Of a stretch of 64,000 nt of DNA, positions 20,066-29,232 are shown in pieces. The stretch is taken from contig ARRL01000002.1 of the NCBI GenBank assembly GCA_000385055.1, positions 190,194 through 254,193 on the forward strand. The letters run 5' to 3'. The DNA comes from a gamma proteobacterium SCGC AAA168-P09. Its GTDB lineage: Bacteria > Pseudomonadota > Gammaproteobacteria > Magnimaribacterales > D2472. Numbering within the stretch: position 1 is the first letter of the stretch; every line of letters starts with the position of its first letter. Made by a program: the position numbers and the translations under genes. The notes beneath the pieces were generated by a model that saw nothing but the letters and a program-made list of their open reading frames with translations, was not told where the DNA came from and searched no databases.

Positions 20066-21049
20066 ATGAAATATAAGGCATATCTTGTAGAAGAAAATGA
20101 TGGTGTTTATAAGGGCTCTGTAAAAGAAATAAATATGCCCGCTATTGAACCTGGCAATGTAATTATCAAGGTTCATTATTCATCATTAAATTATAAAGAT
20201 GCCTTGGCTGCCTCGGGTGTTAAAGGTGTCGCATCGTTTTACCCTTTTGTTCCTGGAATAGATGTAGCAGGAGAAGTTATTGAATCATCTTCAGATATTT
20301 TTAAAGTCGGTGATAAAGTGATAGCTACTGGTTATAAGATTGGAATGAAAGTTTTTGGAGGATTTGGTGAGCTTGTTCAACTACCAGGCGAATGGGTTGT
20401 GCCTTTACCAGAAAATTTAACATTAAAGGATGCTATGTCGCTTGGTACAGCTGGGTTAACAGCTGGTGCATGTGTAAAAAAAATTATTAATGCAAGAATA
20501 CCAAAAAATATGCCTGTTATTGTTTCAGGGTCAACTGGTGGTGTTGGTTCAGTTGCAGTTAATTTACTATCAAAACTGAATTATGACGTTCATGCAATTA
20601 CTGGCAAACCAGAAGAAAAAGACATATTACTAAAAATGGGTGCTAAAGAAGTCATTAAGAGAGATGAATATATGCTAGATCCTGTGAAACCTCTTGATAA
20701 AGGAATATATGCTGGTGGTGTTGATACTGTCGGTGGGGATATATTAGCTAAAATGATTTCAATGATATCAAATCATGGGGCTATATCTTGTTGTGGAAAT
20801 GTTGGTGGTATGAAATTCACGTCATCTGTATTTCCTTTTATACTAAGAGGTGTGTCACTCATTGGAATTGACTCTGCCGAATCAGAATTAGAATTTAAAA
20901 AAGATATATGGAATTTATTTGCAAGTGATTGGTCACTTGATTTAGATGAATACACTAGAATTTTGTCACTAAATGAAATCGAAAATGAGATATCTCGAAT
21001 TCTAAAAGGCAAACAAGTTGGAAGAGTTGTTATAAAACATGAGGTTTAA
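20066..21049 (+). CDS. acuI: Acrylyl-CoA reductase / YhdH-type quinone oxidoreductase
   Basis: The 327-residue medium-chain dehydrogenase has SSLNYKDALAASG, PFVPGIDVAGEV and the NADPH-binding SGSTGGVGSVAVNLL, the pattern of AcuI/YhdH proteins. No zinc-binding cysteine cluster is present, as expected. AcuI reduces acryloyl-CoA to propionyl-CoA, which detoxifies acrylate from DMSP cleavage and is widespread in marine bacteria; E. coli YhdH has the same activity. No DMSP lyase gene is next to it, so the link to DMSP is not shown here. It lies six bases after trxB and is probably co-transcribed. Confidence 0.85.
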   Translation: MKYKAYLVEENDGVYKGSVKEINMPAIEPGNVIIKVHYSSLNYKDALAASGVKGVASFYPFVPGIDVAGEVIESSSDIFKVGDKVIATGYKIGMKVFGGFGELVQLPGEWVVPLPENLTLKDAMSLGTAGLTAGACVKKIINARIPKNMPVIVSGSTGGVGSVAVNLLSKLNYDVHAITGKPEEKDILLKMGAKEVIKRDEYMLDPVKPLDKGIYAGGVDTVGGDILAKMISMISNHGAISCCGNVGGMKFTSSVFPFILRGVSLIGIDSAESELEFKKDIWNLFASDWSLDLDEYTRILSLNEIENEISRILKGKQVGRVVIKHEV

Positions 21050-21051
21050 TT

Positions 21052-21186
21052 ATGAATAAAGATGAATTTGAAAAATATTATGAATCAACAGAGGCAAATG
21101 AAGATAGTAAATCAGATGCTAATGTGATTTTGGTTTTGGTGATTGTAACTGTTATTGCAATGACCTACTGGGTAGCAGGACAGTAA
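21052..21186 (+). CDS. 44-residue tail-anchored-like membrane microprotein
   Basis: A short frame two bases after the AcuI-type stop encodes an acidic N-terminus (MNKDEFEKYYESTEANEDSK) followed by one C-terminal hydrophobic helix (VILVLVIVTVIAMTYWVAG) and ends in GQ. This tail-anchor shape is common in bacterial small membrane proteins. It sits in an apparent trxB-acuI operon and three bases from a convergent dehydrogenase gene, so the space is fully used. No family is recognised. Confidence 0.55.
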   Translation: MNKDEFEKYYESTEANEDSKSDANVILVLVIVTVIAMTYWVAGQ

Positions 21187-21189
21187 TAA

Positions 21190-21960
21190 TTATTTAGGTC
21201 CCATTCTCATTGCAGAGTCTAGTCTAATTGTTTCGCCATTTAAATAAGTGTTATTAATAATATGTTCAGCTAATTGAGCATATTCATTTGGATTGCCAAA
21301 TCTATGAGGAAACTGTGTTTCTTTTAATAAAGCCTCTTTATTCTCATCTCTAGCAAGACTCATTAATGGTGTATCAAAAATTCCAGGCGCTATAGTGCAG
21401 ACTCTTATACTATGTCTAGCAAGATCTCTTGCAGCTGTTAATGTCATCCCAATAACCCCTGCCTTAGAAGCGGCATAAGCAGATTGTCCAACTTGGCCTT
21501 CATATCCAGCTATTGATGCAGTATTGATGATAACGCCCTTTTCACCATTCCCATCTGGCTCATTCTTATCAATTAATTCAGAGCCAAGTCGCATCACGTT
21601 AAATGTACCAACTAAATTTAGATCAATAATAAATTTAAAAATATCTAAAGGATGAGGGCCATTTTTTCCTAAAATTCTTCCACCATAACCAGTACCTGCA
21701 CAGTTAACCACAAAATTAAGTTTTCCAAAATTTTCTTTGGTTCCATCTACAGCAGCTTTGACCGAGTCTTCCTTCATAACATCCGTATTAAAATAAGAGA
21801 CATTTTCAGAACCCAATATATCTATTACTTCAGAAGCCTTTTCATCATTAATATCTAAAATAACTGCTTTTGCGCCTTTGGAAACAAAGTATTCAACTGT
21901 TCCTCTTCCAAGGCCTGATGCACCACCAGTAACTAAAGCAACATTATTTTCTAAATTCAT
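21190..21960 (-). CDS. Short-chain dehydrogenase, 3-hydroxyacyl-CoA dehydrogenase-like
   Basis: The protein shows the SDR Rossmann motif TGGASGLGRGT, the NCAG motif, the catalytic serine in NTASIAGYEGQVG, and YAASKAG (Tyr-x3-Lys), then the PG motif IAPGIFDTPLM. Overall it resembles HSD17B10 / 3-hydroxy-2-methylbutyryl-CoA dehydrogenase, which oxidises short 3-hydroxyacyl-CoA in isoleucine or fatty-acid degradation. I use ATG 21960, preceded by GGAG, instead of an ATG 45 bases upstream, because the NNVALVTGG strand then begins at the normal distance from the N-terminus. The resulting length is 256 residues, typical of the family. Confidence 0.85.
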   Translation of the reverse strand: MNLENNVALVTGGASGLGRGTVEYFVSKGAKAVILDINDEKASEVIDILGSENVSYFNTDVMKEDSVKAAVDGTKENFGKLNFVVNCAGTGYGGRILGKNGPHPLDIFKFIIDLNLVGTFNVMRLGSELIDKNEPDGNGEKGVIINTASIAGYEGQVGQSAYAASKAGVIGMTLTAARDLARHSIRVCTIAPGIFDTPLMSLARDENKEALLKETQFPHRFGNPNEYAQLAEHIINNTYLNGETIRLDSAMRMGPK

Positions 21961-22024
21961 CTTAACTCCATAAGTTGATAATAAGATTATAACTACATCA
22001 TACAAATTTGAAACAAATATAATT

Positions 22025-22042
22025 TTGGCATAGTAATTGCAT
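22025..22042 (+). promoter_or_regulatory. Sigma-54 promoter of torF-glnK-amtB
   Basis: TTGGCATAGTAATTGCAT matches the sigma-54 -24/-12 consensus (TGGCAY, then TTGCA) with exact spacing of the GG and GC doublets. It is about 48 bases upstream of the TorF-like gene, which has its own AAGGAG ribosome-binding site. Presence before nitrogen genes implies control by NtrC-type activators. No clear NtrC site is visible between it and the divergent gene. Confidence 0.85.
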
Positions 22043-22089
22043 TAACAAAGTTGAATATAAATTATTTTTCATAAAAAAAGGAGAAAAAA

Positions 22090-22698
22090 ATGAAAAAATT
22101 ATTATTAATGGTAGGAGTATTAGTATCCTTACCATCATTTGCATCTGTAAGTGCTAATGTAAGTATTGCCTCTGACTATATTTGGAGAGGAATGACTCAG
22201 ACTGATGGAATTGCTGTTTCAGGCGGTTTTGATTATGCAGCAGATAGTGGTTTTTATGCTGGTATCTGGGGTTCAAATGTTAATTTCAATGACAGTACTG
22301 GTAGTGGAAATGGTGCTGAATTTGATTATTATTTTGGCTATGGCTTTGAAATAGGTGAAGTAGGTGTTGATCTCGGTTATGTAGCATTTGATTATCCTGG
22401 AAATGAAGAAGGACTAGATTTTGAAGAAATTGTATTAGGTTTAAGCATGGGCGATCTTGGTTTAACTTTTGCAATGGGTCAAGACGGAGCTCCTGACTAT
22501 ACAGAAATCTCATATGCATTTGGTCCAGTAGGCGTTTCATACGGTGAATATGATGATTACGGTGATAACTTTGCTATTTCATATGGTTTCACATGTGGTT
22601 CATATGACTGTGGATTAGCATATACAGATTTTTCTGACAAAGGATACAGCGGTGTTGATGAAGACGCTCTTGTATTTTCAGTCTCAGCAAGTCTTTAA
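22090..22698 (+). CDS. TorF-family (Gcw_chp) outer-membrane protein
   Basis: The 202-residue protein has a signal peptide (MKKLLLMVGVLVSLPSFASV), then SIASDYIWRGMTQTDGIAVSG, the hallmark opening of the TIGR02001/TorF beta-barrel family, and alternating aromatic and glycine strands to the C-terminus. It probably forms a small outer-membrane barrel. It is the first gene after a sigma-54 promoter and lies directly upstream of glnK and amtB, so it is likely induced under nitrogen limitation and may let ammonium or small nitrogen compounds cross the outer membrane. The transport role is inferred from context. Two cysteines near residues 159 and 164 are unusual for a barrel. Confidence 0.85.
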   Translation: MKKLLLMVGVLVSLPSFASVSANVSIASDYIWRGMTQTDGIAVSGGFDYAADSGFYAGIWGSNVNFNDSTGSGNGAEFDYYFGYGFEIGEVGVDLGYVAFDYPGNEEGLDFEEIVLGLSMGDLGLTFAMGQDGAPDYTEISYAFGPVGVSYGEYDDYGDNFAISYGFTCGSYDCGLAYTDFSDKGYSGVDEDALVFSVSASL

Positions 22699-22705
22699 TT
22701 TCTAA

Positions 22706-23053
<348 letters not shown>

Positions 23054-23065
23054 GGAGTAAAAAAA

Positions 23066-24298
23066 ATGGAAATTGCATTTGCATTAGATACGTTTTACGC
23101 AGTAATGTCTGGAGCTCTAGTTATGTTTATGGCAGCTGGTTTTACCATGCTTGAAGCAGGATTAGTTCAGAAAAAAGATGTATCGGAAATTGTTACTAAA
23201 AATATAGGCCTATACTCAATAGCTTGTATTATGTATTTAGTATGTGGCTTTATGGTTATGTATCCTGGCTCAGCTATTATTGAAGGTTATTTACCTGCGT
23301 TTAGTTTAGCTTCTTTAGGTCTATCTACCGCATTACCAAATGAAGAAATAGGAATGCCATATGGAATGGATTACTCACAACAAGCTGACTTCTTTTTCCA
23401 AGTAGTTTTTGTTGCTACAGCAATGTCGATTGTCTCTGGAGCAGTTGCAGGCAGAATGAAGTTAATACCTTTCTTCTTGTTTGCTATTGTTCTTACAGGA
23501 GTTATCTACCCTATTCAAGGATATTGGAACTGGGGCGGTGGCTTCTTAAGCTCAATGGGTTATTCCGATTATGCTGGTTCTGGTACTGTTCACCTCTGTG
23601 GTGCAGCAGCTGCCTTAGCGGTTGTTTTAGTATTAGGTCCAAGAAATGGCAAATATGCTGAAGATGGAACCTCCTTGCCAATACCGGGATCAAATATACC
23701 AATGGCAGCATTGGGTGTATGGATTCTTTGGTTAGGCTGGTTTGGTTTTAATGGTGGTTCTGAATTAATTGTTAGCACTGAAGCAAGTGCAATCGCAGTC
23801 AGTCAAGTATTTTTAAATACTAATATGGCAGCTTCAGGTGGCGTAGTAGCAGCAATTCTAATGAGCCTAATTTTAACCGGAAAAATGGACGTCACTATGG
23901 CAATGAATGGTGCTATTGCTGGTCTAGTTGCTATTACCGCTGGTCCTAGCGCACCTTCTGCTGGAGCAGCAGTATTAATTGGTGCAGCTGGTGGTGCTTT
24001 AGTCTACTTCTCAATTTTATTCTTTGATAAGAAACTTAAAATTGATGATCCAGTTGGTGCTATATCAGCTCATGGTATCGTTGGAATATTAGGTGTAATG
24101 GTAGTTCCATTAACATCTGATGCTTCAATAGTTCATCAATTGATTGGTGTTGTTGCAATAGCAGGTTTCACTTTTGCTGCAAGTTTGATAACAATTTCTG
24201 TTATTAACAACTTTATGCCAATTAGAGCAACTGACGAAGAACAGTATGCTGGTTTAGATAGTTCTGAGATAGGAGTCGAAGCTTATCCAGAATTTTAA
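23066..24298 (+). CDS. amtB: Ammonium transporter AmtB, first copy
   Basis: The 410-residue protein has eleven hydrophobic helices. Recognisable Amt segments include MFMAAGFTMLEAGLVQKKD, FFFQVVFVATAMSIVSGAVAGRMK, the pore histidine in GTVHLCGAAAALAVVLVLG and the second histidine in GAISAHGIVGILGV. It lacks a cleaved signal peptide, beginning with the FALDTFYAVMSGA helix. The ammonium/ammonia channel is regulated by the GlnK encoded just upstream, and a strong terminator follows. It differs clearly in sequence from the second Amt protein downstream, so the two are not a recent duplication. Confidence 0.96.
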   Translation: MEIAFALDTFYAVMSGALVMFMAAGFTMLEAGLVQKKDVSEIVTKNIGLYSIACIMYLVCGFMVMYPGSAIIEGYLPAFSLASLGLSTALPNEEIGMPYGMDYSQQADFFFQVVFVATAMSIVSGAVAGRMKLIPFFLFAIVLTGVIYPIQGYWNWGGGFLSSMGYSDYAGSGTVHLCGAAAALAVVLVLGPRNGKYAEDGTSLPIPGSNIPMAALGVWILWLGWFGFNGGSELIVSTEASAIAVSQVFLNTNMAASGGVVAAILMSLILTGKMDVTMAMNGAIAGLVAITAGPSAPSAGAAVLIGAAGGALVYFSILFFDKKLKIDDPVGAISAHGIVGILGVMVVPLTSDASIVHQLIGVVAIAGFTFAASLITISVINNFMPIRATDEEQYAGLDSSEIGVEAYPEF

Positions 24299-24357
24299 AT
24301 TTATAGGTTAGGTACCTTATCTCCCCCCTATATAACGAGCCTGACCTGTAATACGTT

Positions 24358-24390
24358 AAAGAGCCACTAACCCCTTAGTGGCTCTTTTTT
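24358..24390 (+). terminator. Rho-independent terminator after first amtB
   Basis: The stem aaagagccactaa / ttagtggctcttt with a CCCC loop (24371-24374) is followed by a run of T. It is a textbook terminator and separates the torF-glnK-amtB operon from the second amtB, which has its own promoter. Confidence 0.95.
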
Positions 24391-24464
24391 TTGCACTAAA
24401 AATAATCATTTATTACTTTTTTATAAATATATGCTCAATATATTTGTTTTAATAAACAATAAAT

Positions 24465-24482
24465 TTGGCATATAAATTGCAT
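24465..24482 (+). promoter_or_regulatory. Sigma-54 promoter of second amtB
   Basis: TTGGCATATAAATTGCAT matches the sigma-54 -24/-12 consensus with correct spacing and is nearly identical to the promoter at 22025. It lies 34 bases before the start ATG of the second amtB. A half-site resembling the NtrC target (TGCACTA) occurs near 24393, but a full palindrome is not seen. Confidence 0.88.
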
Positions 24483-24515
24483 GCTATAAATATATATATT
24501 TTTAAGGGAGATATA

Positions 24516-25793
24516 ATGTTTAAATCGATTATGATTTTATGTGGCCTTATGGCTACTTCTGTTCAAGCAGACGAACTAAATTCTGGTGATACTGCATGGA
24601 TACTTACTGCAACTGCTTTGGTATTATTTATGACCTTGCCTGGTTTAGCTCTTTTCTATGGGGGTCTAGTTAGATCAAAGAATGTTCTATCAGTTTTAAT
24701 GCAATGTTTTGCTATCGCATGTCTAATTTCAGTTTGTTGGGTTGTTTATGGTTATAGTTTAGCCTTTAAGGGTGACGGACTATTTATTGGTGATTTAAGT
24801 GCAATGTTTTTAAATGGTGTTGGAAGAGACTCCCTATCAGGCACTTTACCAGAAACCGTATTTATAACTTTTCAAATGACTTTTGCAATAATAACACCCG
24901 CCCTTGTTGTCGGTGCTTTTGCTGAACGAATGAAATTTGGAGCAATGTGTGCTTTTTCAGTTGCATGGTTCACATTTGTATATCTTCCAGCCTGTCATAT
25001 GGTTTGGGGCGGAGGATACTTAGGATCACTTGGTGTGATCGATTTTGCCGGTGGATTAGTTGTTCATGCCACTTGCGGTGTAGGCGCTCTTGTTGCCGCA
25101 GTATATTTAGGCCAAAGAAATGGTTTTATGAAATCACCTATGCCTCCACATAATAGAACAATGGTCATGATTGGTGCATCCATGCTTTGGGTTGGATGGT
25201 TTGGTTTTAATGCTGGAAGTGCTGTTGCTGCAGATGGATCTGCTGGTATGGCTATGCTTGTTACACACATTAGTGCATCTGTTGGTGCTTTGACTTGGAT
25301 GGCAATCGAATGGATAAAATCAGGTAAAGCAACAATGATTGGTATAGCAACTGGTATGGTTGCTGGATTAGCAACAATTACACCTGCCTCAGGAACAGTT
25401 GGACCAGCAGGAGCGTTACTAATTGGATTGATGGCAGGGATAATTTGTTTTTATGCAACTCAGGCTGTTAAATCATATTTCAAAATTGATGACTCTCTTG
25501 ACGTATTTCCAGTCCATGGTGTTGGTGGAATTCTAGGAATCATAATGTTAGCAATTGTAGGAAATCCGGAAGGTTTCTTAGGATCTGGTGCTTCAGGTAT
25601 TTCAGAAGATGGGGTAATTGCACAATTATTAATTCAACTTCAGGGTGTATTTATAATATGCGCATATACAGCTGTTGTAACTTACGTCATTCTAAAAGTC
25701 GTTAATGTATTTACAGAAATTCGTGTTACTGGTGAACAAGAAGATATAGGACTTGATATGAGTGAACATAATGAACAAGGCTATAGTTTATAA
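24516..25793 (+). CDS. amtB: Ammonium transporter AmtB, second copy with signal peptide
   Basis: The protein has a signal-peptide-like start (MFKSIMILCGLMATSVQADE), as in E. coli AmtB, and then eleven helices with LPGLALFYGGLVRSKNVLS, FQMTFAIITPALVVGAFAER, the pore histidine in GGLVVHATCGVGALVAAV and the second in FPVHGVGGILGI. I place the start at ATG 24516 (preceded by AAGGGAG), because an upstream in-frame ATG lies inside the sigma-54 promoter. It is monocistronic, with a 6-base convergent overlap with the acyltransferase gene. Having two diverged Amt channels under sigma-54 suggests different affinities or GlnK control. Confidence 0.95.
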   Translation: MFKSIMILCGLMATSVQADELNSGDTAWILTATALVLFMTLPGLALFYGGLVRSKNVLSVLMQCFAIACLISVCWVVYGYSLAFKGDGLFIGDLSAMFLNGVGRDSLSGTLPETVFITFQMTFAIITPALVVGAFAERMKFGAMCAFSVAWFTFVYLPACHMVWGGGYLGSLGVIDFAGGLVVHATCGVGALVAAVYLGQRNGFMKSPMPPHNRTMVMIGASMLWVGWFGFNAGSAVAADGSAGMAMLVTHISASVGALTWMAIEWIKSGKATMIGIATGMVAGLATITPASGTVGPAGALLIGLMAGIICFYATQAVKSYFKIDDSLDVFPVHGVGGILGIIMLAIVGNPEGFLGSGASGISEDGVIAQLLIQLQGVFIICAYTAVVTYVILKVVNVFTEIRVTGEQEDIGLDMSEHNEQGYSL

Positions 25794-26897
25794 AATAGAA
25801 TTACTGTATTGATTTAAATAAAATGAATGCATATCATCTTGCATGGTGTGCATTCTTTCTTTGAGATATTGCATAGCATTATCAACTTCTTCGTTAGAAA
25901 AATTATGATTGGGAATATCTTTTCCCTGAATCATGCATGCAGCTATATTTGTAGAGTGTATTCTATATGATGACTTAATCTCATTTGTTATTTGTGAAGC
26001 GATGTCATCATAATTGTCTGATACAAATACCATCTTTTTACCAATCGAGAGATGTACATTCCCCTTCTGGCCTTTAATGCCATCAGCAATACTTATAAGA
26101 TCTTCTCTAGGTTCTTTTTCATAAGAAGTGTTTATTGATGTCAAATATAGTTCTCTTGTTTTTAATAAATCATTGGGGTCTTTTTCATATGAAATAGAAA
26201 CTGGGACAACGTTAAGATCATTGAAACATTTATCTATGCTTAATAATTTTCTCTTTGATAAATGTATCATTTTGAGAACAGTGGGGTCTGTATAGTCGAT
26301 TCCATCTTTCGATCTTCCCTGCTTCTGGGCTATCCATACTGATTCTGTTTTATTTAAAATAGAATTACAAATAAATTCAGAGGCAAGATTTAAACTTTTA
26401 TAAATATCTTTTTTTGATTTATCGCTTCTATCTATAATAAAGCTTTTGTTAAGACGCATTAAATCTGAGGCCCATTTCTCATTCATTAAATTATTTCCAA
26501 CTGCATTATTAGTTGTTTGGAAACCGTTTTGATGGAGTTTAAGATTTAATAATGCTGAATCTAAGGTTATGTCTCTATGATTGGATATAAAAAGATACCC
26601 TTTATTTTTGTCTAAGTTTTCAAGCCCAGAAACTGATAAGTTATCAATACTTTGAGAAACAACTTTAGAGACTATTGATTCAAAAAGATTCTGATATTCA
26701 TGAATTGAGGTAATGTTTTTTGTTTTATGCTTTAGATATAAGGAAATAATTTTTTCTTTAAAAGGGAGTAAAGACATTAAGCTATTATCAGCAGAATCTA
26801 TTAAAGCTCTGATAACATTAATATTTGAACAAAGACTTGATAGAACTTCCTCTACCTCGCTATCTTCGTAAGGTCTTATAGAGTCAAACTTATTCAC
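25788..26897 (-). CDS. PlsB/PlsC-type acyltransferase
   Basis: The 369-residue protein has the acyltransferase block I in GYLFISNHRDITLDS (NHRD instead of the usual NHxxxD H-x4-D), a second block around FIIDRSDKSKKD and a third in VWIAQKQGRSKDG. This arrangement resembles a group of stand-alone glycerophospholipid acyltransferases that are often fused or linked with lipid remodelling. There is no membrane helix at the N-terminus, so it may be peripheral. It is divergent from the GDPD gene, which also acts on glycerophospholipids. The specific acyl acceptor is unknown. Confidence 0.8.
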   Translation of the reverse strand: MNKFDSIRPYEDSEVEEVLSSLCSNINVIRALIDSADNSLMSLLPFKEKIISLYLKHKTKNITSIHEYQNLFESIVSKVVSQSIDNLSVSGLENLDKNKGYLFISNHRDITLDSALLNLKLHQNGFQTTNNAVGNNLMNEKWASDLMRLNKSFIIDRSDKSKKDIYKSLNLASEFICNSILNKTESVWIAQKQGRSKDGIDYTDPTVLKMIHLSKRKLLSIDKCFNDLNVVPVSISYEKDPNDLLKTRELYLTSINTSYEKEPREDLISIADGIKGQKGNVHLSIGKKMVFVSDNYDDIASQITNEIKSSYRIHSTNIAACMIQGKDIPNHNFSNEEVDNAMQYLKERMHTMQDDMHSFYLNQYSNSIL

Positions 26898-26963
26898 GGA
26901 TAGATAATTATTAAATTATTAGTTTCTTATATTTTACATTATTAGTGTATACAATAACCAAAC

Positions 26964-27707
26964 ATGAAACCTTATCTGAACTACCAAGGTATAGCTGTGC
27001 TAGCTCATAGAGGTGGCTCAATTGAATCACTTGAAAATACCATTGAATCATTTCATTACTCAAAATCTATTGGTTGTGAGTTTATTGAAACAGATGTTCA
27101 AGTATCATCAGATGGAATACCTTATATTTTTCATGATGAGACACTTTCGAGACTCTTAAATAGAAATGATGTATTCAGTTCTCTTCATTCAAGCGAAATA
27201 GATAATCTTAAAATCTTTAAAGAGCATTCCATACCAAAGCTTGAAACTGTTCTAACAATGTTCCCTGACATGAAGTTTCAAATTGATGTAAAGACAGATG
27301 AAGTAGCAATGCCAGCATTAGCGGTTATTCAAGAAAATAATGCTATGGATAGAGTCTGCATAGCAAGCTTTAATAGCAAGCGGTTAAGTTTAGTAAATAA
27401 TAATTATCCAGATATTTGTATATCAATGGGGCCATATGAGGTTGCTAAAATGCTTTTATCTAGTTTTGGTTTATATAGAAAAACAATCTTAGGTAACTGT
27501 CTTCAAATTCCTATTTATGAATATGGTATTAAACTGGTAACAAAAAGATTTGTAAAATTTATTCATAGCAAAGGTTTGAAAGTTTGTGTTTGGACAATTA
27601 ACGATGAGAAAACTTTTAAATATTTAATAGATCTAGGGGTTGATGGAATTATTACTGACAAACCAAAGCTTTTATTTGAAGTTCTAAATTCAGACTCTAA
27701 TCAATAA
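26964..27707 (+). CDS. Glycerophosphodiester phosphodiesterase
   Basis: The 247-residue protein has the GDPD catalytic motifs: HRGG (15-18), ENT (24-26), ETDVQ with Glu42 and Asp44, and HDETLSR with His57. The C-terminal VCVWTINDEKTFKYLIDLGVD and GIITDKP motif close the TIM barrel. No signal peptide is seen, so it is a UgpQ-like cytoplasmic enzyme releasing glycerol-3-phosphate from deacylated phospholipids. It could supply phosphate and carbon in the phosphate-oriented gene set of this window. It overlaps the small convergent membrane gene by eleven bases. Confidence 0.92.
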   Translation: MKPYLNYQGIAVLAHRGGSIESLENTIESFHYSKSIGCEFIETDVQVSSDGIPYIFHDETLSRLLNRNDVFSSLHSSEIDNLKIFKEHSIPKLETVLTMFPDMKFQIDVKTDEVAMPALAVIQENNAMDRVCIASFNSKRLSLVNNNYPDICISMGPYEVAKMLLSSFGLYRKTILGNCLQIPIYEYGIKLVTKRFVKFIHSKGLKVCVWTINDEKTFKYLIDLGVDGIITDKPKLLFEVLNSDSNQ

Positions 27708-27885
27708 ATTTAATAAGCACTCTTTTGGCTATTATATAAATAGGAATAATAATTGAGGTCGTTATAAGTATTTCAATTAAGGTCGAATAATCCATTAAGC
27801 TTCTTATAAAAGGAGCTAAGATAAAGCCAGATATTGCACCTAAAATACTATAAAAAATTATTGATTCTTTACTAAACAATTTCAT
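27697..27885 (-). CDS. 62-residue two-helix membrane protein
   Basis: This small protein starts MKLFSKESIIFYSILGAISG and has two hydrophobic segments (about 9-27 and 38-56) separated by a polar turn. It overlaps the end of the upstream MFS gene by 14 bases, which suggests translational coupling. No family is recognised; it may be an accessory subunit of the transporter, but that is a guess. Confidence 0.55.
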   Translation of the reverse strand: MKLFSKESIIFYSILGAISGFILAPFIRSLMDYSTLIEILITTSIIIPIYIIAKRVLIKFID

Positions 27886-29128
27886 TTTTTACTCTAGTAA
27901 GCAATAGTCCACCAATTATAAATAAAACTGCGATAGGAAGTAGAGCTATTCTTACATTTCCATATAAAGTTAAAAAAGTTCCAACCATCAGTGGTCCTAG
28001 TATAGCCCCTGCTCTGCCCATAACATTATATAGCCCAAAAAACTCACCTGCTTTCTCTTTGGGTATAAGCTTTCCAAACATTCCTCTAGAGCTTCCTTGA
28101 ATACCACCTTGAACAAAACCAACCCAAGCAGCTAATAAATAAAACTCAAGTGCACTTGATAGAGTTGTACTGTAGATGATGATGCAAATATATGAAGTAA
28201 TAGTGATGTAAAGAACTAGCTTGTCTCCATACTTATTAGCTACATATCCCCATAAAAGTGTTGCAGGAAATGCTACAAACTGAACCAATATTAAAGCTTG
28301 AATAATAGAGCTTGTCTCTAAACCTAAGTTAAGTGCAAAAGTAGTTGCTAGATATATGACGGTGTGAGCGCCATCAATGAACAAAAAAAATGCTATTAAG
28401 AACAAGAAAGCATTTTTATATTGATAAACTGATTTAAGTGTTTTGAAAATATTTTTAAATGAAGAGCTAAAGACACTCATAGAATGTTTTTCGGTTTTAT
28501 TTTCTTTAAAGTTCAAAAACAATGGTATTAAAAATAAAAGCCACCAAATCGAAACCATTAAAAAAGAAACTCTGATAGCCTCAGCCTGCGAAGCTAAACC
28601 AAAAGAACTGGGATATATGCTCATTAAAGCATTCAATAAAAATAATGCTCCTCCTCCAAAATAACCCCATGCATAACCTTGATTTGAAATAATAGAAAAA
28701 TTATTAGGTGTGGTTATCTTCGTCAAAATTTTGTCATATGGAATTTGCGCAACACAAAAACAATAATTGGCAATTCCAAAAAAAATCAGTGCATAAAGCC
28801 AAGAACCAACATCAATAAAAAAAAGAGAGCCAACAAAAAGAGCCCCAACTATAGTAAACATATTGAGTGCACTTTTGGTTGATCTATTAATATCAGTGTA
28901 TGCACCAATAACTGGACCTGAAAGCAATATTAAGGAATTACATATAACTAATGTCCAATTTAAATATATAGATGCTTCAACTTTGGGCATCGTCGACGCC
29001 CAAAATTCAAGATAGAAAATTGGAAAAAATGCTGCAACCACAGTTGTAGCAAAGGCTGAATTACCAGCATCATATGCAATCCAGGACTTAACCGTTTTTG
29101 TAAAAGTTTTATGCGAAGAGGTATCCAA
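27872..29128 (-). CDS. MFS transporter, UMF1/Atg22-like
   Basis: The 418-residue protein has twelve hydrophobic helices and the UMF1 N-terminal motif SWIAYDAGNSAFATTVVAAF, followed by FFPIFYLEFW. The motif GSSRGMFGKLIPKEKAGEFFG in the middle of the second half is characteristic of the same family. Members are thought to export or import amino acids and related metabolites, but bacterial substrates are largely undefined. It is followed by an overlapping small membrane protein gene. Confidence 0.85.
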   Translation of the reverse strand: MDTSSHKTFTKTVKSWIAYDAGNSAFATTVVAAFFPIFYLEFWASTMPKVEASIYLNWTLVICNSLILLSGPVIGAYTDINRSTKSALNMFTIVGALFVGSLFFIDVGSWLYALIFFGIANYCFCVAQIPYDKILTKITTPNNFSIISNQGYAWGYFGGGALFLLNALMSIYPSSFGLASQAEAIRVSFLMVSIWWLLFLIPLFLNFKENKTEKHSMSVFSSSFKNIFKTLKSVYQYKNAFLFLIAFFLFIDGAHTVIYLATTFALNLGLETSSIIQALILVQFVAFPATLLWGYVANKYGDKLVLYITITSYICIIIYSTTLSSALEFYLLAAWVGFVQGGIQGSSRGMFGKLIPKEKAGEFFGLYNVMGRAGAILGPLMVGTFLTLYGNVRIALLPIAVLFIIGGLLLTRVKNEIV

Positions 29129-29232
29129 GTTAGCTCACTTTAAATTTATAGTTTTATTTTATATGGAATAATATTAAATAACCTTGTAAATGAGCATATT
29201 TTTGATATATTTTTTAAAGGGAGGAGAAAATC

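Noticed and set aside
24465..24515. Upstream in-frame ATG of the second amtB
   Set aside because: It overlaps the sigma-54 promoter; the ATG at 24516 has a good ribosome-binding site and gives a normal signal peptide.
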